Assembly (NCBI RefSeq): GCF_021412625.1
Contig: NZ_JAKCFI010000002.1
Coordinates: forward strand, 496,001-560,000
DNA length: 64,000 nt
Origin: Myxococcus stipitatus
GTDB taxonomy: Bacteria > Myxococcota > Myxococcia > Myxococcales > Myxococcaceae
Reading direction: 5' to 3'
A program made the translations under genes and the position numbers. How positions within the stretch are numbered: the first letter of the stretch is position 1; every line of letters starts with the position of its first letter. The notes under the pieces were generated by a model. That model searched no databases. It had not been told where the DNA came from and saw only the letters and a list, made by a program, of their open reading frames with translations. Below, piece after piece: positions 56,201-64,000 of the stretch.

Positions 56201-57702
56201 ATGAGCGTGGGGCTCTCGGGCTGGCCGGGGAACATCTGCGCCTGCTGCACGGCGTACCAGTCGCTGAGGACCTGGAGGTGGATGCGCACGTCGTCCGGGT
56301 GCGGCACCTTGCGCTGGAGCGCGTCACCCGCCACGTCCTGGCGGCGCAGGTCGGACAGGCCGCGCTCGTACAGCTTCAGCCACATGAGGTGGTACTTCTC
56401 CCGGTACACGTCGCCCTGGCACACGCCCGCGGGCACCGCGGCCGCCTGGGCCGCCAGCCCCACGCAGAAGGACGACTGCGAACGGGCGGACGCGCCCGGC
56501 ACGTGCGACGAGGCCAGGCGCGTGCAGACGTCCATGGCCGCGTTGAGCGCCGTCAGGCTGGTGCCACAGCCCACCGTGGTGGGCGGGACGAAGCCCGCGC
56601 TGCACGTGGTGTTGGACGTCGGGTCGGACTGGTACAGGGCCCGCACGAACTGCACCTGGGCCGCCGTCATCTGGTGGGCGTGCAGCTCGTACAGCAGCTT
56701 CAGCCGCGAGACGACCTCGGCGCGCAGCGCCGCGCCCCCGGCCGCCGCGGGCAGCCCGGAGGCCAGGCCCTTCGACACCAGACAGTCGTACTTGGCGCTC
56801 ACCTGCGCCGCCGTGGCGGGGGTGCCCAACGGCAGCTCGTCGCACGTGCGGCACATGGGCGTCTGGACGAAGAGGGGCGTGGCCTCGCGGTTCTTCGGCG
56901 TCATCCCGGTCCAGACGGAGTTGGCCGCAGTGGCCACCTGGTTCAGCGTCGTGCCCGCCGGGTGGTACAGGGGGTTGGCGTTGCACGCGGTGGGGACGTC
57001 GTCACCGAAGCTGTTGTGCCGGCAGGTGGGGTAGATGGGCCTGGTCGTGTCGTCGCACTGGTACGAGCCCGTCGCCGCGCCGCACGCCGCGTCCTCCTTG
57101 AGGTTGTACGTGGGCCACTGGCTCAGCGTGTACGTGCACGAGCCGGAGGACGTCTCCAGGTCCGTGGCGCCGCTGTACGAGAGCACGGTGACGAGGTTGC
57201 GGTCCGCCACCGGCAGGCTGTTGCGCTTGGCGTTCGCCGCCGCGAGGCACTGGGACTGGCAGCTGTAGCGCGTCACCGTCGTGCACAGCTCGATTTCGGG
57301 CGTGTTGGGCTTGGGGCGGCAGATCTCATCCGTGTACGCCGTGCAGCCCGACACCGTCTGGGTGAACGTCTTCGTCGCCCGGCTCTCGACGCCGAACGCG
57401 GGCAGCCGGCAGGAGGGGTAGTGGTAGCAGGTCTTCTGCTGGTAGCCGGTGATGGCGCCGCAGACGCTGGTGCTGCCCGACTTGTTGCAGTCGAGCCCGT
57501 ACTGCCACGGCACCGCGCACACGTTGTTCGGGTCACCCGCGGAGGCCCAGGCCAGCCGCGTGTCGTCACAGGCCCCGTTCAGGGCCTGGGTGGCCTCCGA
57601 GACGGCCAGGGACTCCCACTCGCTCACCGCTTCCTCGGAAGCGCCGCCGCACGCGGTCAGCGCGCAGAGGGCTCCGAGACACCACAGCTTCAACCGACGC
57701 AT
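53230..57702 (-). CDS. Large cysteine-rich lipoprotein (RHS partner)
   Basis: This 1490-residue protein has a lipobox LTAC (Cys18). The first ~320 residues hold about 20 cysteines and two copies of a module CGAxTG...YPxCRxxxFG (81-104 and 207-233). The middle is long helical, and the C-terminal third has a coiled-coil-like section (VARMVELRNVLRAIEMQMLE) and a beta-rich ending (GLSPFGTFVIDLGNVNPQLF). I do not recognise a named family. It sits just upstream of the exported RHS gene on the same strand, and both are exported, so it is probably the partner that anchors, carries or processes it. GGGAGGAG precedes ATG 57702. Confidence 0.8.
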   Translation of the reverse strand: MRRLKLWCLGALCALTACGGASEEAVSEWESLAVSEATQALNGACDDTRLAWASAGDPNNVCAVPWQYGLDCNKSGSTSVCGAITGYQQKTCYHYPSCRLPAFGVESRATKTFTQTVSGCTAYTDEICRPKPNTPEIELCTTVTRYSCQSQCLAAANAKRNSLPVADRNLVTVLSYSGATDLETSSGSCTYTLSQWPTYNLKEDAACGAATGSYQCDDTTRPIYPTCRHNSFGDDVPTACNANPLYHPAGTTLNQVATAANSVWTGMTPKNREATPLFVQTPMCRTCDELPLGTPATAAQVSAKYDCLVSKGLASGLPAAAGGAALRAEVVSRLKLLYELHAHQMTAAQVQFVRALYQSDPTSNTTCSAGFVPPTTVGCGTSLTALNAAMDVCTRLASSHVPGASARSQSSFCVGLAAQAAAVPAGVCQGDVYREKYHLMWLKLYERGLSDLRRQDVAGDALQRKVPHPDDVRIHLQVLSDWYAVQQAQMFPGQPESPTLMRQLSETFGVFWKVAYENALLNVNGLPVHAQPLNAGLLVDQTVLTAALTGTPAISGPPLLMLLGDGFSGLFDRMEDFSSLHDLGCRFKGCGNGSVDTETAELWALFGAVPQAATLQTALSAANKLNTSSHDHHAEWVAVFDLLRANHGAFAQAVAAASGVPTYTPALLKTGSAGAPPPLARWAGMVEKAEAYAASYAKSGFFLSTARDSLKTGIEEYKSNFINDVVTTRKAALQNALVEYTNNRAALVNELLGEMANASNQTTVKASLLRALTEFYGLNADVVGLQDNLQSQDMQFSDFAAAFNTVLQNESPNLGTDIQRGSPHVLNIGADEARGANGATFDIHALSVRVPVGGVGGPQPFALAATRGELINFEVAGEYSPSCALSTATFPHPSSPGGAAVDLGNGAALTGPGGYIVSYTESGFVAENASDSTFVKASVEDRACAGIRVETGPDIFGQSVKAYAFVEACASASTGVESTSSTQVGGEQRSSASYSLGLRLPNTPFPDAPAGALLLVTMQPGTTARTGLRDVQVLQPGNTAVVVKADSEYYLVVNDLGTCADDVSHRLSVKAVQLMPTGAAAKALGLAMATAMTELRAATPAFVAQGRVTGSELEALKQNARSRLLQEYGVQCPGCAMTGMPEVFTSLFDTFVAKELARVARMVELRNVLRAIEMQMLEIQSLSDDFYSGSEKARLLRLLPLWRLRNLDGEELREKSRALTGLVTEYLYPTMDLRHPNSLAPLRTHASLEALVQADWSDDFAALGTKALTAVTTIENALAQARITDKAPKEVALAFAFPNPDFPIPTQWRAANLERSETVWKTILQGNGEVAITLSPDDLYSQGGQGGVLLCNHHMPIIKNLGVQVVRPFSSTNAADSQAGITVPIRWADTFGYPAHGAPRNYVMLNQDFLVGAPHLLFGNDIDVLTTFAADLQQPFATVASNGLSPFGTFVIDLGNVNPQLFSEASALVVTLKVDALELSDVVSGVSVCQ

Positions 57703-58081
57703 GGACGGACTCCTCCCGTGGAGCTCGCGCGGATGGGCGCGGCTCCCCGGCTCCTGGCGCCTCCCGGGCGCCTTCTGACTGGGACTGCGATGGACACCGC
57801 CGGCCCCCCGGGACGCTGGGGGCCTCGCGGTGATGGGCTGGGGGAGGAACGGAGCCCTCGCCGGATATTCCCGGGATTTCTTCGGGCCTTCGGAAGGACG
57901 CCGGGTCACCGCCTACCGGGTGACGACCCCTTCCCGCGCGGGGCGCCTGGGCCCTCGGGTGAAACACGGCTGATACAGCCCGCTGAAAACACGCGAAGTG
58001 TGATCCACCGAGCAACCCGGGGCAGCCTGGGGCGATAATCCCGAGGCGCGCCGTCTACGCCCTCCAACGGGATCCCCCACC
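57703..58081. other. Divergent intergenic region, 379 bases
   Basis: This spacer between the lipoprotein/RHS operon (left) and the M28 peptidase gene (right) probably holds both promoters. A short inverted repeat GTCACC...GGTGAC (57905-57924) is visible. I see no convincing -10/-35 pair, RNA gene or further small gene; longer frames here are codon-bias shadows. Confidence 0.45.
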
Positions 58082-59536
58082 ATGGCCTCGAAGATCAGCG
58101 ATTCGCCCCGTCCCCTGTCCCTCCTCCAGACGCGCCAGACGGCGGGCTCGAAGGACGCGCGCGCCGCCACTTCCAACAAGCCGGCGGGCAAGGACCTGGG
58201 CTGGAACAAGGACACCTTCGAGACCAGGCCGGCGACGTGCAAGCTCCCCGTCCCGACGACGCCGACGACCCCCGTCCCCGTCGACACCACGCCGAAGCCG
58301 ACCGACCCGACGAAGCCGACCGACCCCTCGGCGCCCACCGAGCCCACGACGCCCACGGAGCCGGAGCAGCCCCCCGTCTCGTCCCTGCCGGACGCGGACC
58401 CGATGACGCACATCGCCTACTTGTCCTCGGACGAGCTGCAGGGGCGTGACAGCCCGTCCCCGGGCCTCGACGCGGCCTCCGCCTACGTGCAGGCCCACGT
58501 CCAGAAGTACGGCCTCGTGGGCCCCAACGTGAACAACCCGGAGAACCCCTACCAGCAGAAGTTCGACGTGTTCTCGTGGGTGGGCAAGCCGGGGGCGGCG
58601 CGGAGCGACGAGGCGCACCAGGGCCACAAGCAGTTCGGGCACCAGCTCTTCGAGGAGGGCTTCTACCTCGAGGAGGGCATGCCGAAGGAGACGCTCACCA
58701 AGCTCAACCGCCAGTACGAGAGCGCGATGAAGGCCGAGGGCCAGCCCGCGGTGGCCGCGCGCAACGGCAAGCAGCGCTCCGTGGAGGAGCTGAAGGCGCT
58801 GGCCGAGGAGTCCGGCCAGGCGGTGAACACCCTGGCGCTGCTGCCTGGCAGCGGTCCGCACAAGGACGAGGTCATCGTGGTGATGGCCCACCTGGACCAC
58901 GTGGGCACGGACCGCAAGGGCAACGTGCACAACGGCGCGGACGACAACGCGTCCGGCAGCGCGGTGCTGATGGCGGCCGTGCCGGAGCTGGCCGAGGCCG
59001 CGAAGAAGGGCGAGCTGGACCGCTCCGTCCTCTTCATCTGGACGGGCGCGGAGGAGAAGGGCCTGGTCGGCTCGCAGTACTTCGTCGACCACCCCATCCC
59101 CGGCCTGGGCACGGAGGACATCGCCGGCGTCATCAACGTGGACATGGTGGGCCGCTGGGATGATCAGCGCCTGTCCGTCGTCGACACCAACCGCCGCGGC
59201 CAGCCCAACTACTTCCGCGACCTGGTGGACCAGGCCAACGCGAAGCTGGCCGACCCGTTCGACCGCATCAACAAGGACATCAACCAGTACCGCGACCGCC
59301 AGGATGGCGCCTCGTTCGGCGACAAGGGCGAGGACGTCCTCTTCATGTTCGAGGGCCTGTCCAACCCCAAGGGCGGCGGCGACCTCATCCCCGAGTACCA
59401 CGAGCCCGGGGACGACATCGACCTCATCGTCCGCGACAACGGCGGCGAGAAGCCGCGCCGCATCAAGGACCTGATGCTCAACGTCATCGAGCTGGCCGCC
59501 AATCGCGTCGTAGAGGAGCCCGCGGCGAAGAAGTAG
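58082..59536 (+). CDS. M28-family metallopeptidase without classical signal peptide
   Basis: A 484-residue protein. The N-terminal ~50 residues are Ser/Lys-rich, contain WNKDTFE and have no hydrophobic core. A Pro/Thr/Asp repeat linker (about 56-98) follows, then the M28 aminopeptidase domain. Zinc residues are visible: HLDH (His270), GADDNASG (Asp287), EEKGL (Glu324 base, Glu325 ligand), NVDMVG (Asp354) and YHEPGDD. The enzyme fold is normally exported; here a non-Sec route or a cytoplasmic role must be considered. It is divergent from the lipoprotein/RHS operon. Confidence 0.85.
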   Translation: MASKISDSPRPLSLLQTRQTAGSKDARAATSNKPAGKDLGWNKDTFETRPATCKLPVPTTPTTPVPVDTTPKPTDPTKPTDPSAPTEPTTPTEPEQPPVSSLPDADPMTHIAYLSSDELQGRDSPSPGLDAASAYVQAHVQKYGLVGPNVNNPENPYQQKFDVFSWVGKPGAARSDEAHQGHKQFGHQLFEEGFYLEEGMPKETLTKLNRQYESAMKAEGQPAVAARNGKQRSVEELKALAEESGQAVNTLALLPGSGPHKDEVIVVMAHLDHVGTDRKGNVHNGADDNASGSAVLMAAVPELAEAAKKGELDRSVLFIWTGAEEKGLVGSQYFVDHPIPGLGTEDIAGVINVDMVGRWDDQRLSVVDTNRRGQPNYFRDLVDQANAKLADPFDRINKDINQYRDRQDGASFGDKGEDVLFMFEGLSNPKGGGDLIPEYHEPGDDIDLIVRDNGGEKPRRIKDLMLNVIELAANRVVEEPAAKK

Positions 59537-59551
59537 TCCCCCTCCCGCCGT

Positions 59552-59575
59552 GCGCCAGGAGGCTTGTCCTGGCGC
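59552..59575 (+). terminator. Hairpin after the M28 gene, possible terminator
   Basis: A perfect nine-base-pair stem (GCGCCAGGA at 59552-59560 with TCCTGGCGC at 59567-59575, loop of six) lies 16 bases after the M28 stop codon. It lacks a T-run, so termination is only possible, not proven. Confidence 0.35.
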
Positions 59576-59599
59576 CCGACCCCGTCGAGACTCGGCGCC

Positions 59600-60139
59600 A
59601 TGTCCTCCGCTCCGCAGCCCTGGTTCGCGTTCTCCCTCGACCTGGCGCCGGCAACGGCGCGAGAGCGCCTGCCCTCCCTGCCTCCCATCCCCGCGTTGCC
59701 GGACGGGGAGCTGGCCGAGGCGCTCGACGTGGAGGTCGTCTACGACGTGGACTCGCCCCCCTGGGGCGGTCGCGTCGCCCGCCTGGTGGATGCTCCCGGA
59801 AAGAGCCTGCCGGGCCTGCTGCGGCGCCTGCCGACAGGAGCCACCTGGGACGCCGTGGTCCGCCTGGAGGCGGCCCTGGCCGGGGCCACCGCCACACGGA
59901 GCGTGAAGGTCCGCACGGCCACGGGGGCGACGCTCGTGGCCCTGGCCTTCACCCCGCCCGCGCGCACCGGCACCGGCCCGGGGCCCATCAGCGAGGCGTT
60001 CCTCGTCACCCTGGCGCTCGCCGCGGAACGGGCGGGCCTCTCCCCGGACCACGTGGAGCGGCTCCAGGCGGAGGCCCGCATCGTCCAGACCGTCCAGCAG
60101 GCCCGGGCCGCCGTCCCGCCCCAGGGGCGCAAGCCCTGA
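59600..60139 (+). CDS. Hypothetical protein
   Basis: A 179-residue protein, mostly alpha/beta in character (FSLDLAPATARERLPSLPPI, WDAVVRLEAALAGATATRS) and without motif, signal or membrane segment. The helical C-terminal end reads DHVERLQAEARIVQTVQQARAAVPPQG. I do not recognise a family. The ATG at 59600 is preferred over 59564 because upstream codons are not conserved-looking. It lies between the M28 gene and the nuclease gene. Confidence 0.6.
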   Translation: MSSAPQPWFAFSLDLAPATARERLPSLPPIPALPDGELAEALDVEVVYDVDSPPWGGRVARLVDAPGKSLPGLLRRLPTGATWDAVVRLEAALAGATATRSVKVRTATGATLVALAFTPPARTGTGPGPISEAFLVTLALAAERAGLSPDHVERLQAEARIVQTVQQARAAVPPQGRKP

Positions 60140-60281
60140 TCCACCCACCTGGCGGGTCCTCGACGCGAAATTGTCACGAAAAAGTGAACCCGTGACGCAA
60201 CCGGGAGACGGTTGCACACGAAGATAGGTCTGAAGGGCCTCACCTGGGTTCCCTCATCGAGTGCCCGAGGAATTGCTTCGG

Positions 60282-61661
60282 ATGACGACGCTGCGACCGA
60301 CCACCCGAGCCAGCACCCCGTCCCCCTCCACCGGGTCCACGTCCATCGACGGCGTGAAGACGCGCGGCGGGAGCTGGAGCCCCGCCGCGACGCGCGAGGT
60401 GTCCGTCGCGGAGCTCCAGGCGAAGTTCGGCTGGGCGGAGGGCAGCTGGGAGGCGGGCCTGCTCCAGGCCGCGGACGCCGCCGGGGACAAGACCCGGGGC
60501 CGCAACGGCAAGGTCTCCGCGGCGGAGCTCCAGGCGTACCTGGCGGCGCCCACGGACGGCAAGTACCTCACCTCCACCACGCTGCAGCAGGGCCGCGCCG
60601 CGCTCGACGCGAAGCTGGCCGCCAGCGGGACGAACACGGTGGACGTGGACGCCTTCGAGACGAAGTGGCAGGACGACCTGGCCAAGCGCGCGGACCGCCT
60701 GGGGGGCAACGGCGACGGCGAGCTGTCCCAGCAGGAGCTGGCGACCTACATCCAGAAGTCGAAGATGGGCCAGGCCGAGGGCGCCAAGTGGGTGCCCGAC
60801 CAGCAGATGGCCGCCTTCCAGAGCCGGGTGGCCGAGGCCGCCGGTGAGCTGGATCCGCTGCGTCCCAAGGGCGACTCCAAGGGCGTGGGGCTGGTGAAGC
60901 AGTACTCGCGCGCGATGATGGAGGAGGGCAAGAACGTCCCCGCCTTCGTCAGCTACCTGCTGTCCGCGTCGGACATCCAGGAGACGCCCGCCGGCGTGGA
61001 CCGCACGCAGAGCACCTTCGTGCGCGACCCGGAGCTGGGCCGCGCCGGCGTCGTCGACTCGGACTACAACAACACGGGGTTCGACCGCGGGCACATGAAG
61101 CCGGCGGAGGACTCGCCCAATCAGGAGGCGATGAACGAGAGCCACCTGATGAGCAACATCGCCCCCCAGCACGGCAACCACAACCAGCAGGTGTGGCGCA
61201 CGCTGGAGAAGGGCGTCAACGAGCTGGTGAAGGCCACCGGCGGCAAGGCCTATATCGTCACGGGCAACCTCTACCTGGACGAGAAGGGCAAGCCCCTGCC
61301 GGCGGACAAGGTCGCCACCACGGGCGCCAAGAGCGACCGCCGCATCGCGGTCCCCACGCACAACTTCAAGACGGTGCTCCTGGAGCTGCCCAACGGCAAC
61401 CTGACCATGTTCGCGTACATGGTGCCGAACCTGAAGGACGGGCCCTCGAAGAAGGAGCAGATCGTCCCGCTGCTGGAGTCCACGCGCGTGCCGGTGGACC
61501 GCATCGAGGAGCTGCTCGGCCAGGACCTCTACGCCCAGCTGCCCAAGACGGTGCAGACGAAGCTGGAGAAGGACCCGGCGGCCAAGGGCATCTTCGAGCA
61601 GGGCAGCGGCTATCAGGCCGTCACCCTGCTGGCGAACCAGACGAAGCCCGCGAAGAAGTAG
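60282..61661 (+). CDS. EF-hand plus DRGH DNA/RNA non-specific endonuclease
   Basis: A 459-residue protein. The N-terminal ~180 residues contain EF-hand-like segments (for example DRLGGNGDGELSQQEL, 138-153). The C-terminal part is an EndoG/NucA-type nuclease with DRGH (268-271; His271 is the general base) and MSNIAPQHGNHNQQVWRTLE holding the magnesium Asn301. This should cut DNA and RNA in a calcium- or magnesium-aware way. The head is Ser/Thr-rich without a hydrophobic signal core. The ATG at 60282 has GAGG 11 bases upstream; a GTG at 60261 is the other option. Confidence 0.85.
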   Translation: MTTLRPTTRASTPSPSTGSTSIDGVKTRGGSWSPAATREVSVAELQAKFGWAEGSWEAGLLQAADAAGDKTRGRNGKVSAAELQAYLAAPTDGKYLTSTTLQQGRAALDAKLAASGTNTVDVDAFETKWQDDLAKRADRLGGNGDGELSQQELATYIQKSKMGQAEGAKWVPDQQMAAFQSRVAEAAGELDPLRPKGDSKGVGLVKQYSRAMMEEGKNVPAFVSYLLSASDIQETPAGVDRTQSTFVRDPELGRAGVVDSDYNNTGFDRGHMKPAEDSPNQEAMNESHLMSNIAPQHGNHNQQVWRTLEKGVNELVKATGGKAYIVTGNLYLDEKGKPLPADKVATTGAKSDRRIAVPTHNFKTVLLELPNGNLTMFAYMVPNLKDGPSKKEQIVPLLESTRVPVDRIEELLGQDLYAQLPKTVQTKLEKDPAAKGIFEQGSGYQAVTLLANQTKPAKK

Positions 61662-61679
61662 CCCGGGCGCTCGGCGTCC

Positions 61680-62576
61680 TCAGGGGACGGGCAGCGACAG
61701 GTAGTGCCTGCCCAGCTCCGTGAGGACGCCGTTGGCGCCCAGCAGGCTCGCGAAGCACGGGTCGTTCGTCCAGCGCCCGGTGAACCACGCGTAGCGGAAC
61801 ACGTCGTCGCGGCGCTCGCAGACGGCCACCATCTCCGCCATCTGCGCCTTCTGCTTGGCGACCGAGTCGATCTGCGCGCCGTCCTGCTGCCGGTGGCAGT
61901 TGGCGAACTCCGTCACCCAGAAGGGCTTGCCGTACTTCGTCAGCCGGTTCAGCTGCCCGTCGAGCCCGTAGTCGTACCAGTGGAAGGCCAGGTAGTCGAT
62001 GCGCGGCTCCCGGTTGCCGTTCTGCGCGCGGTACGCCGCGTAGAAGGCGTCCAGCCACACCACCGGGTCCGAGTAGCCGGTCATCGTCCCCCAGTTCATC
62101 GCCGGGCCCACCAGCTTGACGCCCGTGTTCGCCGCGACGCTCTCGTACCGCGGCCACAGCCGCGCCGCGTCCGTGGGCGCCATGTTGGCCTGGTCCGTGA
62201 GGTTGGGCTCGTTGAGCAGCAGCAGGTATTGGATATGGGGGTTGGCCTTCAGCATCGCCTCGATGCGCGCGGCGTCGAAGTCGCCGTTCCACAGCATGGG
62301 GACGAAGTCCATCGCGTGGCGCTCGCGGAAGTCCGTGGGCACGCCGGGGCTGGGCTTGTCGCTCCAGTTGTACCACCAGCTCACGCCGGGCGAGACGGCC
62401 GCGAGGTCCTCGGGCGTGGCCAGGTCGAAGGCGATGCCGCGCTTGAAGCTCTTGGCGCCCCCCACGGGCGTGCCCGCGTCGTCGGAGGGCTGGCCGCCCG
62501 GCTTCCTCGGGTCCGCGGGGTCACAACCCGATAGCAGGAGCAACACGATGCAGGATGGCGCGAGCCAGCGTCTCAT
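61680..62576 (-). CDS. GH128-like glycoside hydrolase lipoprotein
   Basis: This 298-residue protein has a lipobox LLSGC (Cys18). The domain reads as a TIM-barrel beta-1,3-glucanase of the GH128/PF11790 type: WWYNWSD, LLLNEPN (Glu123, acid/base), YLAFHWYDYG and WVTEFANC (Glu223, nucleophile). It should hydrolyse beta-1,3-glucan, such as fungal or yeast cell-wall glucan, from the cell surface. The gene is convergent with the nuclease gene; no glucan operon is nearby. Confidence 0.86.
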   Translation of the reverse strand: MRRWLAPSCIVLLLLSGCDPADPRKPGGQPSDDAGTPVGGAKSFKRGIAFDLATPEDLAAVSPGVSWWYNWSDKPSPGVPTDFRERHAMDFVPMLWNGDFDAARIEAMLKANPHIQYLLLLNEPNLTDQANMAPTDAARLWPRYESVAANTGVKLVGPAMNWGTMTGYSDPVVWLDAFYAAYRAQNGNREPRIDYLAFHWYDYGLDGQLNRLTKYGKPFWVTEFANCHRQQDGAQIDSVAKQKAQMAEMVAVCERRDDVFRYAWFTGRWTNDPCFASLLGANGVLTELGRHYLSLPVP

Positions 62577-62629
62577 GGGCCTTCACCTCGGTCGGCCCCT
62601 GGGGGGCGGGGCGCGTGGGAGGCGCCATC

Positions 62630-64000
62630 CTATTCGGCCAGCTCCCGCGCCAGGAACGGGGCCGTGCGGCTCCCGGGCGCGGCGGCGACCTGGGCGGGCG
62701 TGCCCGCCACGACCACCTCGCCGCCCTCGTCGCCCGCGCCCGGCCCCATGTCGACGACCCAGTCGCTGGCCGCGATGACGCGCATGTCGTGCTCCACGAG
62801 GATGACGGTGTTGCCCGCCTCGACGAGGCCGTCGAGCTGGGTCATCAGCTTGTCCACGTCGGAGGGGTGCAGGCCGGTGGTGGGCTCGTCGAGGACGTAG
62901 AGGGTGTGGCCGCGCTGCGCGCGTTGCAGCTCCGTGGCCAGCTTGATGCGCTGGGCCTCGCCGCCGGACAGCTCCGTGGCGGGCTGGCCCAGGCGCAGGT
63001 ACCCCAGGCCCACCTCGCGCAGGACCTCCAGGGCGCGCCGCACGGGCGGATCGTCCACGAAGAAGGCGTGGGCCGCGTCCACCGTCATCCCCAACACCTC
63101 CGCGACGTTCTTGCCGCGGTAGGTGATTTCGAGCGTCTTCGCGTTGTAGCGGGCCCCGTGGCAGGTGGGGCAGGGCGCATAGACGCTGGGCAGGAAGAGC
63201 AGCTCCACGCTGACGAAGCCCTCGCCCTCGCACGTCTCGCAGCGCCCCTTGGGGACGTTGAAGGAGAAGCGGCCCGCGTCATAGCGCCGCGCGCGGGCGG
63301 CGGGCGTCGCCGCGAACAGCTTGCGGACGTTGTCGAACAGGCCCGTGTAGGTCGCCAGGTTGGAGCGCGGCGTGCGGCCGATGGGCTTCTGGTCGACGCG
63401 CACCAGCCGCTGGAGCGACTCCATGCCGGAGGCGAGCCTGCCGCCCGTGGTGAGGACCTCGGCGTGCTCCAGCGTGTCTCCCTCCTCCTCGTCCTCCGGC
63501 GGCGCGTGCCCCAGGTGGCTGGCGACCAGCTCCACCAGCACCTGGCTCACCAGGCTCGACTTCCCGGAGCCGGAGATGCCCGTCACGGTGGTGAAGACGC
63601 CCAGCGGGAACGCCACGTCCAGCCCGCGGAGGTTGTTGCGGGACACGCCCTCCAGGCGCAGCCAGCCCCGGGGCTCCCTGGGCGGGCGAGCGCGCGGAGG
63701 CAGGGCGTCGAAGAGGTAGTGGCGCGTGCGGGAGGACTTCACGTCCCTCAGGCCGTCGAGCGGGCCGCTGTAGACGATGCGCCCGCCGTGCTCGCCCGCG
63801 TCCGGGCCCACGTCCACCACCCAGTCCGCGTGGCGGATGACGTCCACCTCGTGCTCCACGACGAACAGCGAGTTGCCGGCGTCCTTGAGCGCGTCGAGCG
63901 CCCGGAGCAGGGACTCGGTGTCGGCCGGATGCAGGCCCGCGGAGGGCTCGTCGAGCACGTACACCACGCCGAAGAGGTTGGAGCGCACCTGCGTGGCCAG
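62630..64000 (-). CDS. UvrA-type ABC ATPase, C-terminal part (cut by window edge)
   Basis: Only the last ~456 residues are visible; the reading frame continues past the right edge (the codons before the first internal Met read LATQ, as in UvrA). Visible motifs are LDEPSAGLHPADTE of the first ATPase, Walker A GISGSGKSS of the second, the zinc pair CETCEGEG ... CPTCHG, signature LSGGEAQRIKLATEL and Walker B LDEPTTGLHPSD. It is a UvrA of the class-2 or paralogue type rather than certainly the main UvrA; its role may be nucleotide-excision repair or drug resistance. Confidence 0.9.
   Translation of the reverse strand: MATQVRSNLFGVVYVLDEPSAGLHPADTESLLRALDALKDAGNSLFVVEHEVDVIRHADWVVDVGPDAGEHGGRIVYSGPLDGLRDVKSSRTRHYLFDALPPRARPPREPRGWLRLEGVSRNNLRGLDVAFPLGVFTTVTGISGSGKSSLVSQVLVELVASHLGHAPPEDEEEGDTLEHAEVLTTGGRLASGMESLQRLVRVDQKPIGRTPRSNLATYTGLFDNVRKLFAATPAARARRYDAGRFSFNVPKGRCETCEGEGFVSVELLFLPSVYAPCPTCHGARYNAKTLEITYRGKNVAEVLGMTVDAAHAFFVDDPPVRRALEVLREVGLGYLRLGQPATELSGGEAQRIKLATELQRAQRGHTLYVLDEPTTGLHPSDVDKLMTQLDGLVEAGNTVILVEHDMRVIAASDWVVDMGPGAGDEGGEVVVAGTPAQVAAAPGSRTAPFLARELAE

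Noticed and set aside
53230..57702. Reading the lipoprotein as a TcA-type Tc toxin component
   Set aside because: It has a lipobox, a Cys-rich front and no TcA channel or neuraminidase-like regions that I can see; the similarity is only in size and position next to an RHS gene.
53458..58038. A frame of 1526 codons antisense to the large lipoprotein
   Set aside because: The opposite strand has a signal peptide, a good ribosome-binding site and structured repeats; this frame is His/Arg/Gly-rich with no motif.
1..64000. tRNA, rRNA, CRISPR and insertion-sequence signals
   Set aside because: I saw no tRNA-like T-loop sequence, no rRNA segment, no regularly spaced direct repeats and no transposase motif.

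Overview
The window is a very GC-rich, densely coded chromosomal segment. Its content fits a predatory myxobacterium (Myxococcaceae-like; inferred from gene content, not from a marker gene). Typical of that group are the many lipoproteins with long disordered heads, exported hydrolases, histidine-kinase and response-regulator genes, a DUF1592/DUF1588 plus DUF1552 pair, VIT/VWA and CHAT proteins, and a giant RHS protein. I see no rRNA, tRNA, CRISPR array, transposase, integrase or phage gene. Third-position GC bias makes very long antisense frames almost everywhere; these were discarded.

Layout. 1-3617 (minus): an ECF sigma factor, translationally coupled to a 977-residue protein that fuses an anti-sigma zinc finger, one membrane segment, TPR repeats and a CHAT protease, followed by the start of a lipoprotein that runs off the left edge. 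3755-8360 and on to 9052: an Ala-tRNA editing hydrolase, a DsbA-like thioredoxin, a cytochrome P450, and a response regulator/histidine kinase pair. 9169-13224 (plus): an amino-acid ABC transporter with fused binding protein and permease, its ATPase, an alpha/beta hydrolase and an SGNH hydrolase. 13255-18656: a MshEN/pseudo-receiver protein, an ArsC/Spx-like protein, a beta-helix lipoprotein, a LysR regulator divergent from an outer-membrane beta-barrel protein, and ribose-5-phosphate isomerase. 19001-25377: the DUF1592/DUF1588-DUF1552 pair, a membrane-bound hydrolase-family protein, a pectin-acetylesterase-like enzyme and a small membrane protein.

25596-36673: a PAS-GAF histidine kinase, a HelD-like helicase, an exported spermidine-synthase-fold protein, a GMC dehydrogenase with its Tat-exported small subunit, a tandem M16 peptidase lipoprotein and a neutral zinc peptidase whose Shine-Dalgarno sequence lies in a hairpin. 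36767-47512: a VIT-VWA-DUF2135 lipoprotein, small proteins, a polytopic membrane protein, a DUF418 protein, a PQQ-propeller-like lipoprotein and an exported protein of unknown function that ends at a strong terminator. 47610-57702 (minus): the most unusual unit, a two-gene operon of a 1490-residue cysteine-rich lipoprotein and a 1838-residue exported SpvB/RHS protein with no downstream immunity gene. 58082-64000: an M28 peptidase and an EF-hand/DRGH nuclease, both without a classical signal peptide, a GH128-like glucanase lipoprotein and the C-terminal part of a UvrA-type ABC ATPase cut by the right edge.

ATG/TGA overlaps of four bases tie sigma to anti-sigma, regulator to kinase, permease to ATPase and small subunit to GMC subunit, so these pairs probably work together. 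Much of the rest reads as a cell-envelope and degradation repertoire: glucanase, pectin esterase, peptidases, nuclease and an oxidative dehydrogenase.
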